Shown piece after piece: positions 42,128-51,427 of a stretch of DNA of 64,000 nt. Numbering within the stretch: position 1 is the first letter of the stretch; each line of letters begins with the position of its first letter. The DNA lies in NCBI GenBank assembly GCA_025360225.1, contig JANYCN010000042.1:1-64000 (forward strand), in the 5' to 3' direction. A program made the translations under genes and the position numbers. The stretch comes from Actinomycetes bacterium (GTDB taxonomy: Bacteria > Actinomycetota > Thermoleophilia > Gaiellales > F1-60-MAGs149). The notes below the pieces were generated by a model. The model made no database searches, was not told the DNA's origin, and saw only the letters and a list, made by a program, of their open reading frames with translations.

Positions 42128-43216
42128 ATGCGCGTAGCGGTCGTTGGTCTGGGAGCGATGGGGGTCGCCGCGGCCCGCGTGCTGGCTGAACGCGGTCACG
42201 AGGTCGTCGCGTTCGAGCGCCACGGTGTCGCGCACTCGCTCGGATCGTCCGCACACGCCTCGCGGATCTTCCGCTTCTCCCATCCAGATCCCGACTACGT
42301 CCTCCTGGCGCGGCGCGCGCTCCGGCTGTGGCGCGAGCTCGAGCGGCGCGACGGCAGCCGGCTCCTCACCGCATCCGGTCTCCTCGAGATCGGCGGGCCG
42401 CACGATCAGGTGCTCGCCGCGATGGCCGACGCGAACGCGCACGTGCGCGAGGTCGATCACGCCGAGGCTTGGCGCATCGCGCCGGGCGTCGCCGTCCCAG
42501 ACGATCGACCGTTACGGTGGAGCGCCACGGCCGGCACGCTTGCCGCACGCGACTGTCTGCTCGTACAGGCGGACATGGCGAGCCGGTGCGGCGCTGAGAT
42601 CGCAGCAGACGAGGCGGTGGCCGAGGTCTCCGAGACGGCGAGCGGCGTGCGGATCGAGACGACGCGCCGCACGGTGCTCGCGGACACCGTCGTGATCACC
42701 GCTGGCCCATGGTCGAACATGCTGCTTGGGCCGGTCGGGCTCGGGCTCCCGCTCGCTCCCCAGCTCGGCCAGGCGAGCGTCTACCGGGGCGCGAAGGCCG
42801 AGCGCCAGCCGTGCGTGATGGAGTGGGCGGGCGACGGCGACGAGTTCGCTTACGGTCTCCCGGTTCCCGGCGGATACAAGCTCGGCATCAACCCTGGCGC
42901 TCCATTCGACCCGGCGAACGATGCCCGCCGCGTCGACCACCAGCAGGTGCTCACGCTCTCCGCGCAGGTCGCCGACCGCTACCCCGGCCTCGAGCCATTC
43001 CCGATCCGGAGCGAGCGGTGCCCGTGGACGATGACCCCGGACGGGGACTTCGTCATCGACCGTCGCGGCTCGATGATCATCGGTGCCGGGTGCTCCGGCC
43101 ACGCCTTCAAGTTCTCACCGGTGCTCGGGGAGCTGCTCGCCGACCTTGTCGACGGGAAGCCGGGACACCCACGTTTTGCGATCGATCGTCCAGCGATCGT
43201 CGCCGCGAACCGCTGA
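42128..43216 (+). CDS. Sarcosine oxidase/N-methyltryptophan oxidase-like flavoenzyme
   Basis: The 362-residue monomeric oxidase has an N-terminal FAD fold (VAVVGLGAMGVAAARVLAERG), and the MSOX/MTOX segment SERCPWTMTPDGDFVID, in which C298 aligns with the cysteine that covalently binds FAD in sarcosine oxidase. The late GAGCSGHAFKFSPVLGE is also typical. It should oxidise a secondary N-methyl amino acid (sarcosine, N-methyltryptophan or similar) with oxygen, giving formaldehyde and peroxide. The substrate is unknown; the nearby choline-sulfatase-like gene would fit a path from choline derivatives through sarcosine, but the intermediate enzymes are not here. Confidence 0.85.
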   Translation: MRVAVVGLGAMGVAAARVLAERGHEVVAFERHGVAHSLGSSAHASRIFRFSHPDPDYVLLARRALRLWRELERRDGSRLLTASGLLEIGGPHDQVLAAMADANAHVREVDHAEAWRIAPGVAVPDDRPLRWSATAGTLAARDCLLVQADMASRCGAEIAADEAVAEVSETASGVRIETTRRTVLADTVVITAGPWSNMLLGPVGLGLPLAPQLGQASVYRGAKAERQPCVMEWAGDGDEFAYGLPVPGGYKLGINPGAPFDPANDARRVDHQQVLTLSAQVADRYPGLEPFPIRSERCPWTMTPDGDFVIDRRGSMIIGAGCSGHAFKFSPVLGELLADLVDGKPGHPRFAIDRPAIVAANR

Positions 43217-43229
43217 GGCGGCGGATCCG

Positions 43230-44726
43230 CTACACCCGCCGGGCGCGTTCGAGGGTCGACCAGAAGTCGCAGCCGGTACGGATGTAACGGCTCGCGCCAT
43301 CGTCCGGGGAGGGGTGATCCCAGGCATGCACAGCGCCTGTCGACAAGGCGCGACGGACGACGCGCCGTCGTGCCTGGCTCGCACGAACGTCACGGTCGAG
43401 CGCCGAGAGATCCCAACGCGTGTCGGCCTCAGCGCGGAGCGCCTCGACCTCGCCCGCCCGTGACGGGTCGTCGGCGAGATCGACCCGCTCGCCGGGGTCG
43501 GCGTTGAGGTCGAACAGGAGGTCTGGCTCCCCAAGACTGCGCACGAGCTTCAACGCACCGCGCACGAGCGTCACCTGAGGCGCGCGCACGCCCTCGGCGA
43601 GGTACTCGAGCGGGACGTCGCGTTCCGGTAGGGGCTCGCCGAGGAGCGCACCGGCGAGGCTGACGCCGTCGCTGTCGCCCGGGGCAGCAACGCCCGCAAG
43701 GGCGACGAGCGTTGGCAGGACGTCGAGCAGCGACACGGGATCGATCACCCTTCGCGGCGAGAACCGTGCAGGGGCGTGAACGATCAGCGGGACACGGATC
43801 GAGCCGTCGAACGGGGCCATCTTGTACCACAGGCCACGATCGCCCAGCATGTCGCCGTGGTCGGACGTGACGACGACGACGGTGTCGTCGGCGAGACCGT
43901 GCTCCTCGATCGTTGCCAGCAGGGTGCCGAGGTGGTCATCGACGAAGGAGATCGCGGCGTGATAGCCGCGTCGTGCCAAGGCCCCTTGCTCGCGGCTGAC
44001 CGGGATGCGCTCGGCGTCAACCATCCCCCGCAGCCGACGGGTCGGCGGATCGTCCGCGGGCCGGTCGTCGGCCTCGTCGAACGACACGCCCTCGTACCGC
44101 GCCCAGTACGCAGCCGGCACCTCGTACGGGTCGTGCGGATGGGTGAACGAGGCGACGATGAGAAATGGTCGGTCGCCCTCCCGCGCCGAGTCGACGATCG
44201 CCCGTCGCGCACGGAATGCCGTCTCGTCGTCGTAGTCGACCTGTAACGTCGAGCGCACCGGGCCGGCGCGGAGCACGCTTGAGAGGTCGTGGTACCACGA
44301 CAACCGCTCGTCGTCAGCGAGATCCCAGTCGGGGATCCAGTCGAGCCCCGCCGGGTAGACGTCCGTCATCGGCCGCTCCTCGAACCCGTGCAGCTGGTCG
44401 GGGCCGACGAAGTGCATCTTGCCGGTCAGCACCGTGCGGTACCCGGCCGCGCGCAGGTGGTGGGCGAAGGTAGGCACCGACGCTGGGAGCTCTCCGGCGT
44501 TGTCGATCGCACCCGTTCGCGACGGCAACAGCCCCGTCATCAGCGCCCCTCGCGAGGGGACGCAGAGCGGCGAGGCGCAGAGCGCTCGCTCGAAGACGAC
44601 GCCGTCGCGGCCGAGACGCGCGAGGTTAGGGGCGATCACCCGCTCGTTGCCGTAGGCGCCGAGCGCATCGGCTCGCAACTGGTCGGCGATGACGAGCAGG
44701 ACGTTCGGGTGCTCACGCACGGTCAA
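43230..44726 (-). CDS. Sulfatase, choline-sulfatase-like
   Basis: The 498-residue alkaline-phosphatase-superfamily sulfatase has the formylglycine motif with C55 in SPLCVPSRG, metal ligands in NVLLVIADQLRAD and TSDHGDMLGD, and LTGKMHFVG. The C-terminal DGASRYIRTGCDFWSTLERAR resembles the conserved tail of choline sulfatases (BetC), so choline-O-sulfate is a reasonable substrate. No signal peptide is seen, as in BetC. Its 5' end overlaps the beta-lactamase-like gene by 14 bases, making an operon. An anaerobic or FGE-type maturase is needed but not encoded here. Confidence 0.86.
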   Translation of the reverse strand: MTVREHPNVLLVIADQLRADALGAYGNERVIAPNLARLGRDGVVFERALCASPLCVPSRGALMTGLLPSRTGAIDNAGELPASVPTFAHHLRAAGYRTVLTGKMHFVGPDQLHGFEERPMTDVYPAGLDWIPDWDLADDERLSWYHDLSSVLRAGPVRSTLQVDYDDETAFRARRAIVDSAREGDRPFLIVASFTHPHDPYEVPAAYWARYEGVSFDEADDRPADDPPTRRLRGMVDAERIPVSREQGALARRGYHAAISFVDDHLGTLLATIEEHGLADDTVVVVTSDHGDMLGDRGLWYKMAPFDGSIRVPLIVHAPARFSPRRVIDPVSLLDVLPTLVALAGVAAPGDSDGVSLAGALLGEPLPERDVPLEYLAEGVRAPQVTLVRGALKLVRSLGEPDLLFDLNADPGERVDLADDPSRAGEVEALRAEADTRWDLSALDRDVRASQARRRVVRRALSTGAVHAWDHPSPDDGASRYIRTGCDFWSTLERARRV

Positions 44727-45846
44727 CCACCTTCCTGAGCGCTTCCAGAAGCGTCGCGCCGCGCTCGTCCACGCTCGACGAACGCATCTCCGTGACGACG
44801 AGCGAGAACCCGGTGCGACGAGACGGCCAGGCCCCGTGTGTCGATCCGCCCGCGCCAGTGTGCCCGAACGCGTCCGGCACGTCGCCGAGCGGCGACGGCG
44901 TGCCGTCGAGCTCGAAGCCGACGCCGAAGCGCAACGGCCGATTCGTCAACGGGTCGAGGCCGCGCGAGCGCTCTGCCCGGCCGAGCGCGACGGTCTCCGG
45001 ACGGAGAACGCGCGTGCCATCGAGCTCGCCACCCCGTGCGAGGCACCCGTAGAGTCGGGCCATCGCGAGCGCTGTCGCAACGCCGTTCGCCGCCGGCACC
45101 TCGAGCGAGAGAAGCTCCTCGCTCGACCAGTCGAGCTCCGCCGTTAGCGCCCCGTACACCCAGTCGAGACGACGGTCGTAGCCGTCGGACGAGAGGGCTG
45201 ACAGCGTGTACCCGGGCGCACGGACGAGCCGACCGACCCGCGCAGCGACGTCCGGCGGCGCGCCGATCCAGAGGTCGAGGCCGAGGGGGCCGGCGACGTC
45301 GTCTGCCACCACGCGGGCGATCGACCGACCGTCGACGCGCCGGACGATCGCGTCGACAAGCCAGCCGAACGTGACCGCGTGGTAGCTCGGCGTCGTGAAC
45401 GGGACGAACGGCACCTCCGCGGCGAGGAGGCCGAAGAGGGTCGAGGGGTCGCCGAGGGTCGAGAGCGTCAGCGGCGTGCGCAACCCCGGAATGCCCGAGG
45501 TGTGCGCGAGCACGTCACCGATCGTCACCGCCTCCTTCCCACCGACGGCAAACGCCGGCCAGACCGAGGCAACGGTCGCAGCGAGATCGATCACACCGCG
45601 CTCGACGAGCACCAGCACCGCGACGGCGACGACGCCCTTCGTCCCGGAGAAGATCACCGTCGGCGTGTCCGGGCGCCACGGGTCGCCGCCCGTCGTTCGC
45701 CGCCCGGCGTAGACGTCGACGACCGTTCGACCGTCGACGACCGCAGCGAACGCCGCACCTGGGCCTTCCTCGGGCGTGATCCGCGCGAACGCGTCGGCGA
45801 TCGCCTCGTACCCGGGCTGCACCGACCCCTTGACCGCGCGTGCCAT
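44713..45846 (-). CDS. Serine hydrolase of the beta-lactamase family (esterase-like)
   Basis: The 377-residue protein has the SxxK motif in IFSGTKGVVAVAV, a Tyr at the second motif (PSYHAVTFGWLVD), and HTGAGGSTHGAWPSR near the C terminus; this pattern fits EstB/6-aminohexanoate-dimer-type hydrolases. No signal peptide is present. The ATG at 45846 is followed by MARAVKG; it is 19 bases from the divergent CocE/NonD gene, so promoters overlap. It is the first gene of the operon with the sulfatase. The natural substrate cannot be told. A frame extending to 45993 adds unlikely sequence. Confidence 0.84.
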   Translation of the reverse strand: MARAVKGSVQPGYEAIADAFARITPEEGPGAAFAAVVDGRTVVDVYAGRRTTGGDPWRPDTPTVIFSGTKGVVAVAVLVLVERGVIDLAATVASVWPAFAVGGKEAVTIGDVLAHTSGIPGLRTPLTLSTLGDPSTLFGLLAAEVPFVPFTTPSYHAVTFGWLVDAIVRRVDGRSIARVVADDVAGPLGLDLWIGAPPDVAARVGRLVRAPGYTLSALSSDGYDRRLDWVYGALTAELDWSSEELLSLEVPAANGVATALAMARLYGCLARGGELDGTRVLRPETVALGRAERSRGLDPLTNRPLRFGVGFELDGTPSPLGDVPDAFGHTGAGGSTHGAWPSRRTGFSLVVTEMRSSSVDERGATLLEALRKVVDRA

Positions 45847-45865
45847 CGCTGGAAGGATACGAGCG

Positions 45866-47818
45866 ATGCTGGTTCGCGACCACGTCCAGGTGCCGATGCG
45901 CGACGGCGTTCGCCTCTCGGCACGCATCTGGCTCCCCGACGACGCGTCGTCGACGCCGGTCCCGGCGGTCCTGGAGTACATCCCGTATCGCAAGGGCGAC
46001 GCGACCGCGGCGCGAGACGGGGTGACGCACCCGGCGCTCGCGGCGGCCGGCTACGCCGGCGTTCGTCTGGACGCCCGCGGGACCGGCGACTCCGAGGGCG
46101 TGATGCTCGGCGAGTACCTGCAACAGGAGCTCGACGACGGGGTCGACGCCATCGCGTGGCTCGCCGAGCAGCGCTGGTGCAGCGGTGCCGTCGCGATGAT
46201 CGGCAAGTCGTGGGGCGGCTTCAACGGGCTGCAGATCGCCGCTCTCCGCCCACCCGCGTTGCGAGCGGTGATCTCGATCTGCAGCACCGACGACCGCTTC
46301 CGCGACGACATCCACATGATCGGTGGCTGCGTGTACGCCGCGGCCGCGTTGTCGTGGGCGTCGACGATGTTCGCCTACAACGCCCGTCCGCCTGATCCGG
46401 CAACGAGCGGCGAGAGCTGGCGCGCGACGTGGCTCACCCGGCTCGAGGCGCACCGGCCGTGGGGACACGAGTGGCTCACGCACCAGACGCGCGACGCGTT
46501 CTGGCAGCATGGCTCGGTGTGCGAGGACTACGATGCGATCGCCTGTCCGGTGTACATGGTCGGCGGCCTCGTCGACCCGTACCGCGGCGCGCCGTTCCGG
46601 CTGCTGGCCGGCGCTCCCGGACGAACGCGTGCCCTGCTCGGCCCGTGGGCGCACACGTACCCGCACCAGGGCGCGCCTGGACCGGCGATCGACTTTCTCG
46701 GTCTCTGCGTGCGCCTCCTCGACCTCGAGCTGAAGGGGATCGGGACGGGGCTCGCCGACGAGCCGGCGCTTCGCGCCTTCATGCCCGAGCCGCTCGCCGC
46801 CGGGCCGGCGCCGGCGGTGCGGACCGGGCGCTGGGTCGGCGAGGAGCGGTGGCCGCCGGACCGCGAACCGCTGGTGCTCTCGATCACCGCGGACGGCCTC
46901 CGCGCGACCGCGGGCCCACCCGTCGCCCTCAGCCACGACGGCTCGCTCGAGCACGGCCAAGGCTGCCCGACCTACCTGCCGTGGGGCGTCCCGGCCGATG
47001 AGGCCTCGGACCAGCAGGGCGAGGATGGCCGCTGCCTGACGTTTGACTCCGAGCCGCTCGCTGACCGCGTCGAGATCCTCGGCGAGGCCCGCGTCCGCAT
47101 CACACGCTCTACGGCCTGCACGGGGGGACAGCTCGTCGTACGTCTGTGTGACGTACAGCCCGGCGGGCACTCGCGCCTCATCGCCTACGGCGTCCTCGAC
47201 CTGCACGAGGCCACGCGCGAGGTCGAGGTGCCGCTGCTCGCAACCGCGCACGCCTTCGCCGCCGGCAACCGCATCCGGGTCGCCGTTGCTGGAAGCTACT
47301 GGCCCCTCGTCTGGCCCTCGCCGCGCGGCATCGCGGTGAACGTCGTCGTGGGAGGAAGCGCTCACCTGGCGTTGCCGACCCGACCCGCCGATGGGACGAC
47401 CGACCTCGCCCCCCTTGACGAGCCGCCGACGTCGGCGCCGTCCGCGGTCGAGCAGGTCGAGCCGGCGTTCGTGCGCCGCCGCGCGATCCGCGATGCCGGC
47501 AGCCACGAGCTCCGCAACGAGGTCGACGCCTCGAACTTCGGCACGATCCGTCTCGGTGACGGCCTCACGTACCGCGAGCTAGGCGCCGACCGGTTCTCCA
47601 TCCGCGAGGGGGATCCCGGCTCCGCGATGGCGAGCTCGCGGTGGCAGATCGAGCTCGAACGCGGCTCGTGGAAGGTGCGCATCGAGACGACGAGCACGAT
47701 GGCGACAGACGCGGGCGGCTTCGTGCTCGACGACGAGATCACCGTGACGGAGGGCGGCGAGCAGGTCCTTGCGCGCTCGTTCCGCTCCCGCGTCCCCCAG
47801 CGTGGGACACAGTTGTAA
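45866..47818 (+). CDS. CocE/NonD-family hydrolase (X-Pro dipeptidyl-peptidase-like)
   Basis: The 650-residue alpha/beta hydrolase has the nucleophile serine in MIGKSWGGFNG, the oxyanion segment VLEYIPYRKGD, and a C-terminal jelly-roll (about 420-620) starting PWGVPADEASDQQGEDG, typical of the S15/CocE family. Members cleave esters or X-Pro peptides. There is no signal peptide. Its position ahead of a peptide-type ABC importer suggests it processes an imported compound. The ATG at 45866 is used because homology begins there; frames starting upstream lie over the divergent gene. Confidence 0.88.
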   Translation: MLVRDHVQVPMRDGVRLSARIWLPDDASSTPVPAVLEYIPYRKGDATAARDGVTHPALAAAGYAGVRLDARGTGDSEGVMLGEYLQQELDDGVDAIAWLAEQRWCSGAVAMIGKSWGGFNGLQIAALRPPALRAVISICSTDDRFRDDIHMIGGCVYAAAALSWASTMFAYNARPPDPATSGESWRATWLTRLEAHRPWGHEWLTHQTRDAFWQHGSVCEDYDAIACPVYMVGGLVDPYRGAPFRLLAGAPGRTRALLGPWAHTYPHQGAPGPAIDFLGLCVRLLDLELKGIGTGLADEPALRAFMPEPLAAGPAPAVRTGRWVGEERWPPDREPLVLSITADGLRATAGPPVALSHDGSLEHGQGCPTYLPWGVPADEASDQQGEDGRCLTFDSEPLADRVEILGEARVRITRSTACTGGQLVVRLCDVQPGGHSRLIAYGVLDLHEATREVEVPLLATAHAFAAGNRIRVAVAGSYWPLVWPSPRGIAVNVVVGGSAHLALPTRPADGTTDLAPLDEPPTSAPSAVEQVEPAFVRRRAIRDAGSHELRNEVDASNFGTIRLGDGLTYRELGADRFSIREGDPGSAMASSRWQIELERGSWKVRIETTSTMATDAGGFVLDDEITVTEGGEQVLARSFRSRVPQRGTQL

Positions 47819-47909
47819 CGATTCCGTGAGCGGCTTGCATCGTTCGTGACGCTGGCGTTATTGTCTCGCTCGCACGGCTGACACTTCGCAACGGAACGAG
47901 AGGGGCGGC

Positions 47910-49502
47910 ATGGAGATCGAGAACGGGCGCTTCACGCGCGACGACATGCTCCGGCTTGGGGCGCTCGGCGGCCTCGCTATCGGCGGTCTCGGTGGTGGCA
48001 CGCAGGCGCTGCTGAACGCGGCCCAGGCGTTCGCAGCCTCGCCCAAGAGAGGCGGACACTTCAACATCATGATCCAGGGCGGCACCGACAAGGAGTCGAT
48101 GGACGCCCAGGACACGATCCTCGACCCGGACGGCGCCCGCCTCGTCGCGACCTACGAACGGCTTCTCACGTTCAACGAGAAGTTCCAGGTCGTGCCGGAG
48201 CTCGCGAAGAGCTTCACCGCGCACGGCTCGAAGGGCGACGTCTGGGACATCGTCGTACGGTCGGGCATCCTCTTCCACAACGGCAAGGAGCTCGTCGCCG
48301 AGGACGTCATCTTCTCGATCAACCGGATGAACGCCCCGACGTCGAAGACGTACGCCGCCTCGATCCTAGGCAACCAGGTCGACACGCTCACGAAGACGAG
48401 CAAGTACTCCGTCCGGATGAAGCTGAAGGCCCCGAACGTGCTGATCCGCGAGGCGTTCGCCCAGTACATGATGGGAATCGTCCCTGACGGCTACAAGGGT
48501 TGGGCCGAGGACCCGCGACCGGCCGCCCAGGTTGGCACCGGCCCCTTCAAGCTGAAGAGCTTCACGCCCGGCAAGCGCTCCGAGCACGTGCGCAACCCGC
48601 ACTACTGGCGCACCGGTCAGCCGTACCTCGACTCGATCTCGATCATCGATGCGTACGACGAGTCGCAGAAGGTCGGAGCACTGCTCGACGGCCAGGTACA
48701 CGCGATCACGAGCATCGAGTTCAGCGCGATCAAGAACGCCCAGCGGGCTGGCTTCCACGTGTACGAGGGGAAGGGCGGCGGCTGGGTGCCGTTCACGATG
48801 CGCACCGACCACGGTGTGACCAAGGACGTGCGCGTCCGTCAGGCGTTGCGCCTGATCGCCGACCGTCCGAAGCTCGTGAAGGTCGCCTACGCCGGCCACG
48901 GCCGTGTCGGTAACGACGTCTACTCGCCGCTCGACGTCGCCTACAACAGCGCGCTGCCGCAGCGCCACCAGGACATCGCGCAGGCGAAGTCGCTGCTGAA
49001 GAAGGCCGGCAAGACGAACCTCACGCTCGACCTGTACACGACGGATGGCCGCGCTGGCCAGGTCGCGATGTGCGACGTCTACGCCGCCGACGCGAAGAAG
49101 GCCGGCGTGAAGGTCAACGTGCACAAGCAAGGCGGAGAGTTCTGGAACGCCGGCAACTACCTCAGCTACGACTTCGGGACCGACTACTGGGGCACGCACG
49201 GCTACCTGAACCAGGTAGCCGCAGGCTCGACGCCGAAGGCGGCCTACAACGAGACGCACTGGGCCGACCCAACGTTCCTGAACCTCTACAAGCAGGCGCT
49301 CGGGCAGGTCGACGACAAGAAGCGGGCGGACATCATCCACGCGATGCAGAAGATCGAGTACACCTCGGGCGGCTACATCATCTGGGGCTTCTACAACCTC
49401 ACGGATGCCGTCGCGCCAAAGGTGCTCGGGCTCGGCGCCAGCGCCGGCACGCTGCCGCTGAACAGCTACGGCCAGGGCTTCCGGCTCATCTCCTTCAAGT
49501 AG
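47910..49502 (+). CDS. ABC importer substrate-binding protein, peptide/opine class (SBP_bac_5)
   Basis: The 530-residue protein begins with a hydrophobic stretch (about 14-43: MLRLGALGGLAIGGLGGGTQ) and has the DppA/OppA-type fold, with TYERLLTFNEKFQVVPELAKSF, DIVVRSGILFHNGKELVAEDVIFSI and VGTGPFKLKSF. It has no lipobox cysteine and only one Arg in the Tat-like TRDDMLRLG segment, so how it is exported and retained is unclear. The permeases and fused ATPase follow. The 91-base gap upstream must hold the promoter; a GAGAGGGGCGGC ribosome-binding site precedes the ATG. Confidence 0.9.
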   Translation: MEIENGRFTRDDMLRLGALGGLAIGGLGGGTQALLNAAQAFAASPKRGGHFNIMIQGGTDKESMDAQDTILDPDGARLVATYERLLTFNEKFQVVPELAKSFTAHGSKGDVWDIVVRSGILFHNGKELVAEDVIFSINRMNAPTSKTYAASILGNQVDTLTKTSKYSVRMKLKAPNVLIREAFAQYMMGIVPDGYKGWAEDPRPAAQVGTGPFKLKSFTPGKRSEHVRNPHYWRTGQPYLDSISIIDAYDESQKVGALLDGQVHAITSIEFSAIKNAQRAGFHVYEGKGGGWVPFTMRTDHGVTKDVRVRQALRLIADRPKLVKVAYAGHGRVGNDVYSPLDVAYNSALPQRHQDIAQAKSLLKKAGKTNLTLDLYTTDGRAGQVAMCDVYAADAKKAGVKVNVHKQGGEFWNAGNYLSYDFGTDYWGTHGYLNQVAAGSTPKAAYNETHWADPTFLNLYKQALGQVDDKKRADIIHAMQKIEYTSGGYIIWGFYNLTDAVAPKVLGLGASAGTLPLNSYGQGFRLISFK

Positions 49503-49556
49503 CGCGAACGCGACCGGAAGGCGGGCACCTCGTCACGCCTTCCGGTCGCTCGTAGC

Positions 49557-50528
49557 ATGAATCCCTTCCGCGGAATTCTCGGGTTCGTCGTCCGCCGGCT
49601 CCTCGTCGGCTGCCTCACCGTGGTCGCCGTCGCAACGGTGATCTTCCTCGCGACCCAGATCCTTCCCGGCGACCCCGCCCACGCGCTCCTCGGACGCAGC
49701 GCGACGCCGAACGCCGTGCGTGCGCTGAACCAGTCGCTGCACCTCGATCGGCCGGCCCTGGTGCAGCTCAAGGACTGGCTCGCCGGGCTCGGCCACGGCG
49801 ACTTCGGTACCAGCTTCCAGACGCACCAGCCCGTGCGCAAGCTCGTGCGTGAGCCGATCATCAACTCCGCCTTCCTCGTCCTCGTCGCCGGCGCGATCTC
49901 CATCCCGGTCGCGCTCGCGCTCGGGATCTGGGCGGCGGTCCGCCGCGACACCCGCTTCGACTCGGCGACGACCTTCGCGACGCTCGCCGTCGCCGCCGTG
50001 CCCGAGTTCGTCGTTGCCGTGACGCTCGTGATCCTCCTCAGCACCAACGTCCGGCACTGGCTCCCGGCAAGCGTGATCCTCGCAGACGGCGAGCACCCGT
50101 GGGACCAGCGCAAGGAGCTGGTGCTACCGGTTCTGACGCTCGTGATCGTCGTCGTGCCGTACATCACGCGCTTCATGCGCGCCTCGATGATCGAGGTGCT
50201 GGAGAGCGACTACGTCGAGATGGCTCGCGTGAAGGGGTTACCGGAACGGGTCGTGATCCTCCGTCACGCGCTTCCGAACGCGATCGTGCCCGCGCTCCAG
50301 GCGATCGCCTTGACGCTTGCCTACATCGCTGCCGGCATCGTCGTCGTCGAGCGGATCTTCGGCTACCCCGGCATGGGGCACGCGATCCTGAACGCGATCG
50401 AGGCGCGTGACATGCCGGCGGTACAGACGCTCGGCCTCGTCCTCGCTGCCCTCTACGTCGGCCTGAACCTGGTCGCCGACATCCTCACGATCATCGTCAC
50501 GCCACGGCTGCGGACGTCGCTACGATGA
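49557..50528 (+). CDS. ABC importer permease, DppB class
   Basis: The 323-residue protein has six membrane spans and the BPD_transp_1 features of DppB: FVVRRLLVGCLTVVAVATVIFLATQILPGDPA at the N terminus and the EAA loop DYVEMARVKGLPERVVILRHALPNA. It pairs with the next permease to form the membrane channel. The ATG at 49557 follows the binding-protein stop by 54 bases. GTG of the next gene overlaps the stop (ATGA). Confidence 0.92.
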   Translation: MNPFRGILGFVVRRLLVGCLTVVAVATVIFLATQILPGDPAHALLGRSATPNAVRALNQSLHLDRPALVQLKDWLAGLGHGDFGTSFQTHQPVRKLVREPIINSAFLVLVAGAISIPVALALGIWAAVRRDTRFDSATTFATLAVAAVPEFVVAVTLVILLSTNVRHWLPASVILADGEHPWDQRKELVLPVLTLVIVVVPYITRFMRASMIEVLESDYVEMARVKGLPERVVILRHALPNAIVPALQAIALTLAYIAAGIVVVERIFGYPGMGHAILNAIEARDMPAVQTLGLVLAALYVGLNLVADILTIIVTPRLRTSLR

Positions 50529-51427
50529 GCGCCGAGGTGGCCGCGCCCGCGGCGCCCCTCGCAGACGACCGCCCGCCGCGCGGCATGCTGCGCACGACGA
50601 TCGCCGCCGCCGCGCGGCTACCGACGATCTGGATCGGCCTGACGATCCTCGTCGGGCTCCTGTTCCTCGCGATCGTCGGACCGCACCTCGCCCAGCTCGC
50701 TCCGGACGATGTGCAGGCGGACCTGCCGTACGCGACGGATGGCTACGGTCGCTTCGGGCTCGACTTCGAGTCGCGGCAGGTGTGGAGCAGGTTTCTCTGG
50801 GGCGGTCGCTCGGTCTTCGGTCTATCCGCCGCCGCGACGGCGATCGGCATTGGCTTCGGCAGCCTGCTCGGGCTCCTCGGCGCCTACGCCCGCGGGAGGG
50901 TCGACGCAACCCTGATGTGGGTCACCGACGTCGTTCTCGCGTTCCCGCCCATCCTTCTGGTGCTGGTGTCCGTCAGCACCGTCGGCCCGAGCATCCCCCT
51001 GCTGATCGTCACGGTCGGCATCACGAACATCCCGCGCGCCACGCGCGTCGTCCGCGGCGCGGCGCTCCAGGTCGTCGACCGTGACTTCGTACGCGCGTCG
51101 GAGGCGCTCGGTGAGAGCCGGCTGCGGATCATGTTCGGCGAGCTCCTGCCCAACGTCGTCGGTCCGCTCGTCGTCGAGGCGACCCTCCGCTTCGCCTACA
51201 CCGTCGCGATCGTCGCCGGCGTCTCGTTCCTCGGCTACGGCCTGCAGCCGCCAGCCGCTGACTGGGGCGTGATGGTGAACGAGAACTATCCCGGGATCCA
51301 AGACAACCCCTGGGGAACGGTCCTGCCGGTCGCGGCGATCGGGCTCCTGACGATCGGTGCCGGTCTCGTCGGCGACGGGCTGACGCGCGCGCTCGCACGC
51401 ATCGGCACCGCCGAAGGGAAGCCATGA
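50525..51427 (+). CDS. ABC importer permease, DppC class
   Basis: The 300-residue permease has six spans, an N-terminal hydrophilic leader of about 25 residues, and a DppC-type EAA loop DFVRASEALGESRLRIMFGELLPN. It starts at an ATGA overlap with the DppB-like gene and ends with an ATGA overlap with the ATPase gene, so all three are tightly coupled. The periplasmic gate segment WGVMVNENYPGIQDNPWG is usual for this class. Confidence 0.92.
   Translation: MSAEVAAPAAPLADDRPPRGMLRTTIAAAARLPTIWIGLTILVGLLFLAIVGPHLAQLAPDDVQADLPYATDGYGRFGLDFESRQVWSRFLWGGRSVFGLSAAATAIGIGFGSLLGLLGAYARGRVDATLMWVTDVVLAFPPILLVLVSVSTVGPSIPLLIVTVGITNIPRATRVVRGAALQVVDRDFVRASEALGESRLRIMFGELLPNVVGPLVVEATLRFAYTVAIVAGVSFLGYGLQPPAADWGVMVNENYPGIQDNPWGTVLPVAAIGLLTIGAGLVGDGLTRALARIGTAEGKP

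Noticed and set aside
45515-47506. Minus-strand 663-codon frame opposite the CocE/NonD hydrolase
   Set aside because: The plus strand encodes a full conserved hydrolase with catalytic motifs. The minus frame is Arg/Ala-rich and without domains, a codon-bias shadow.
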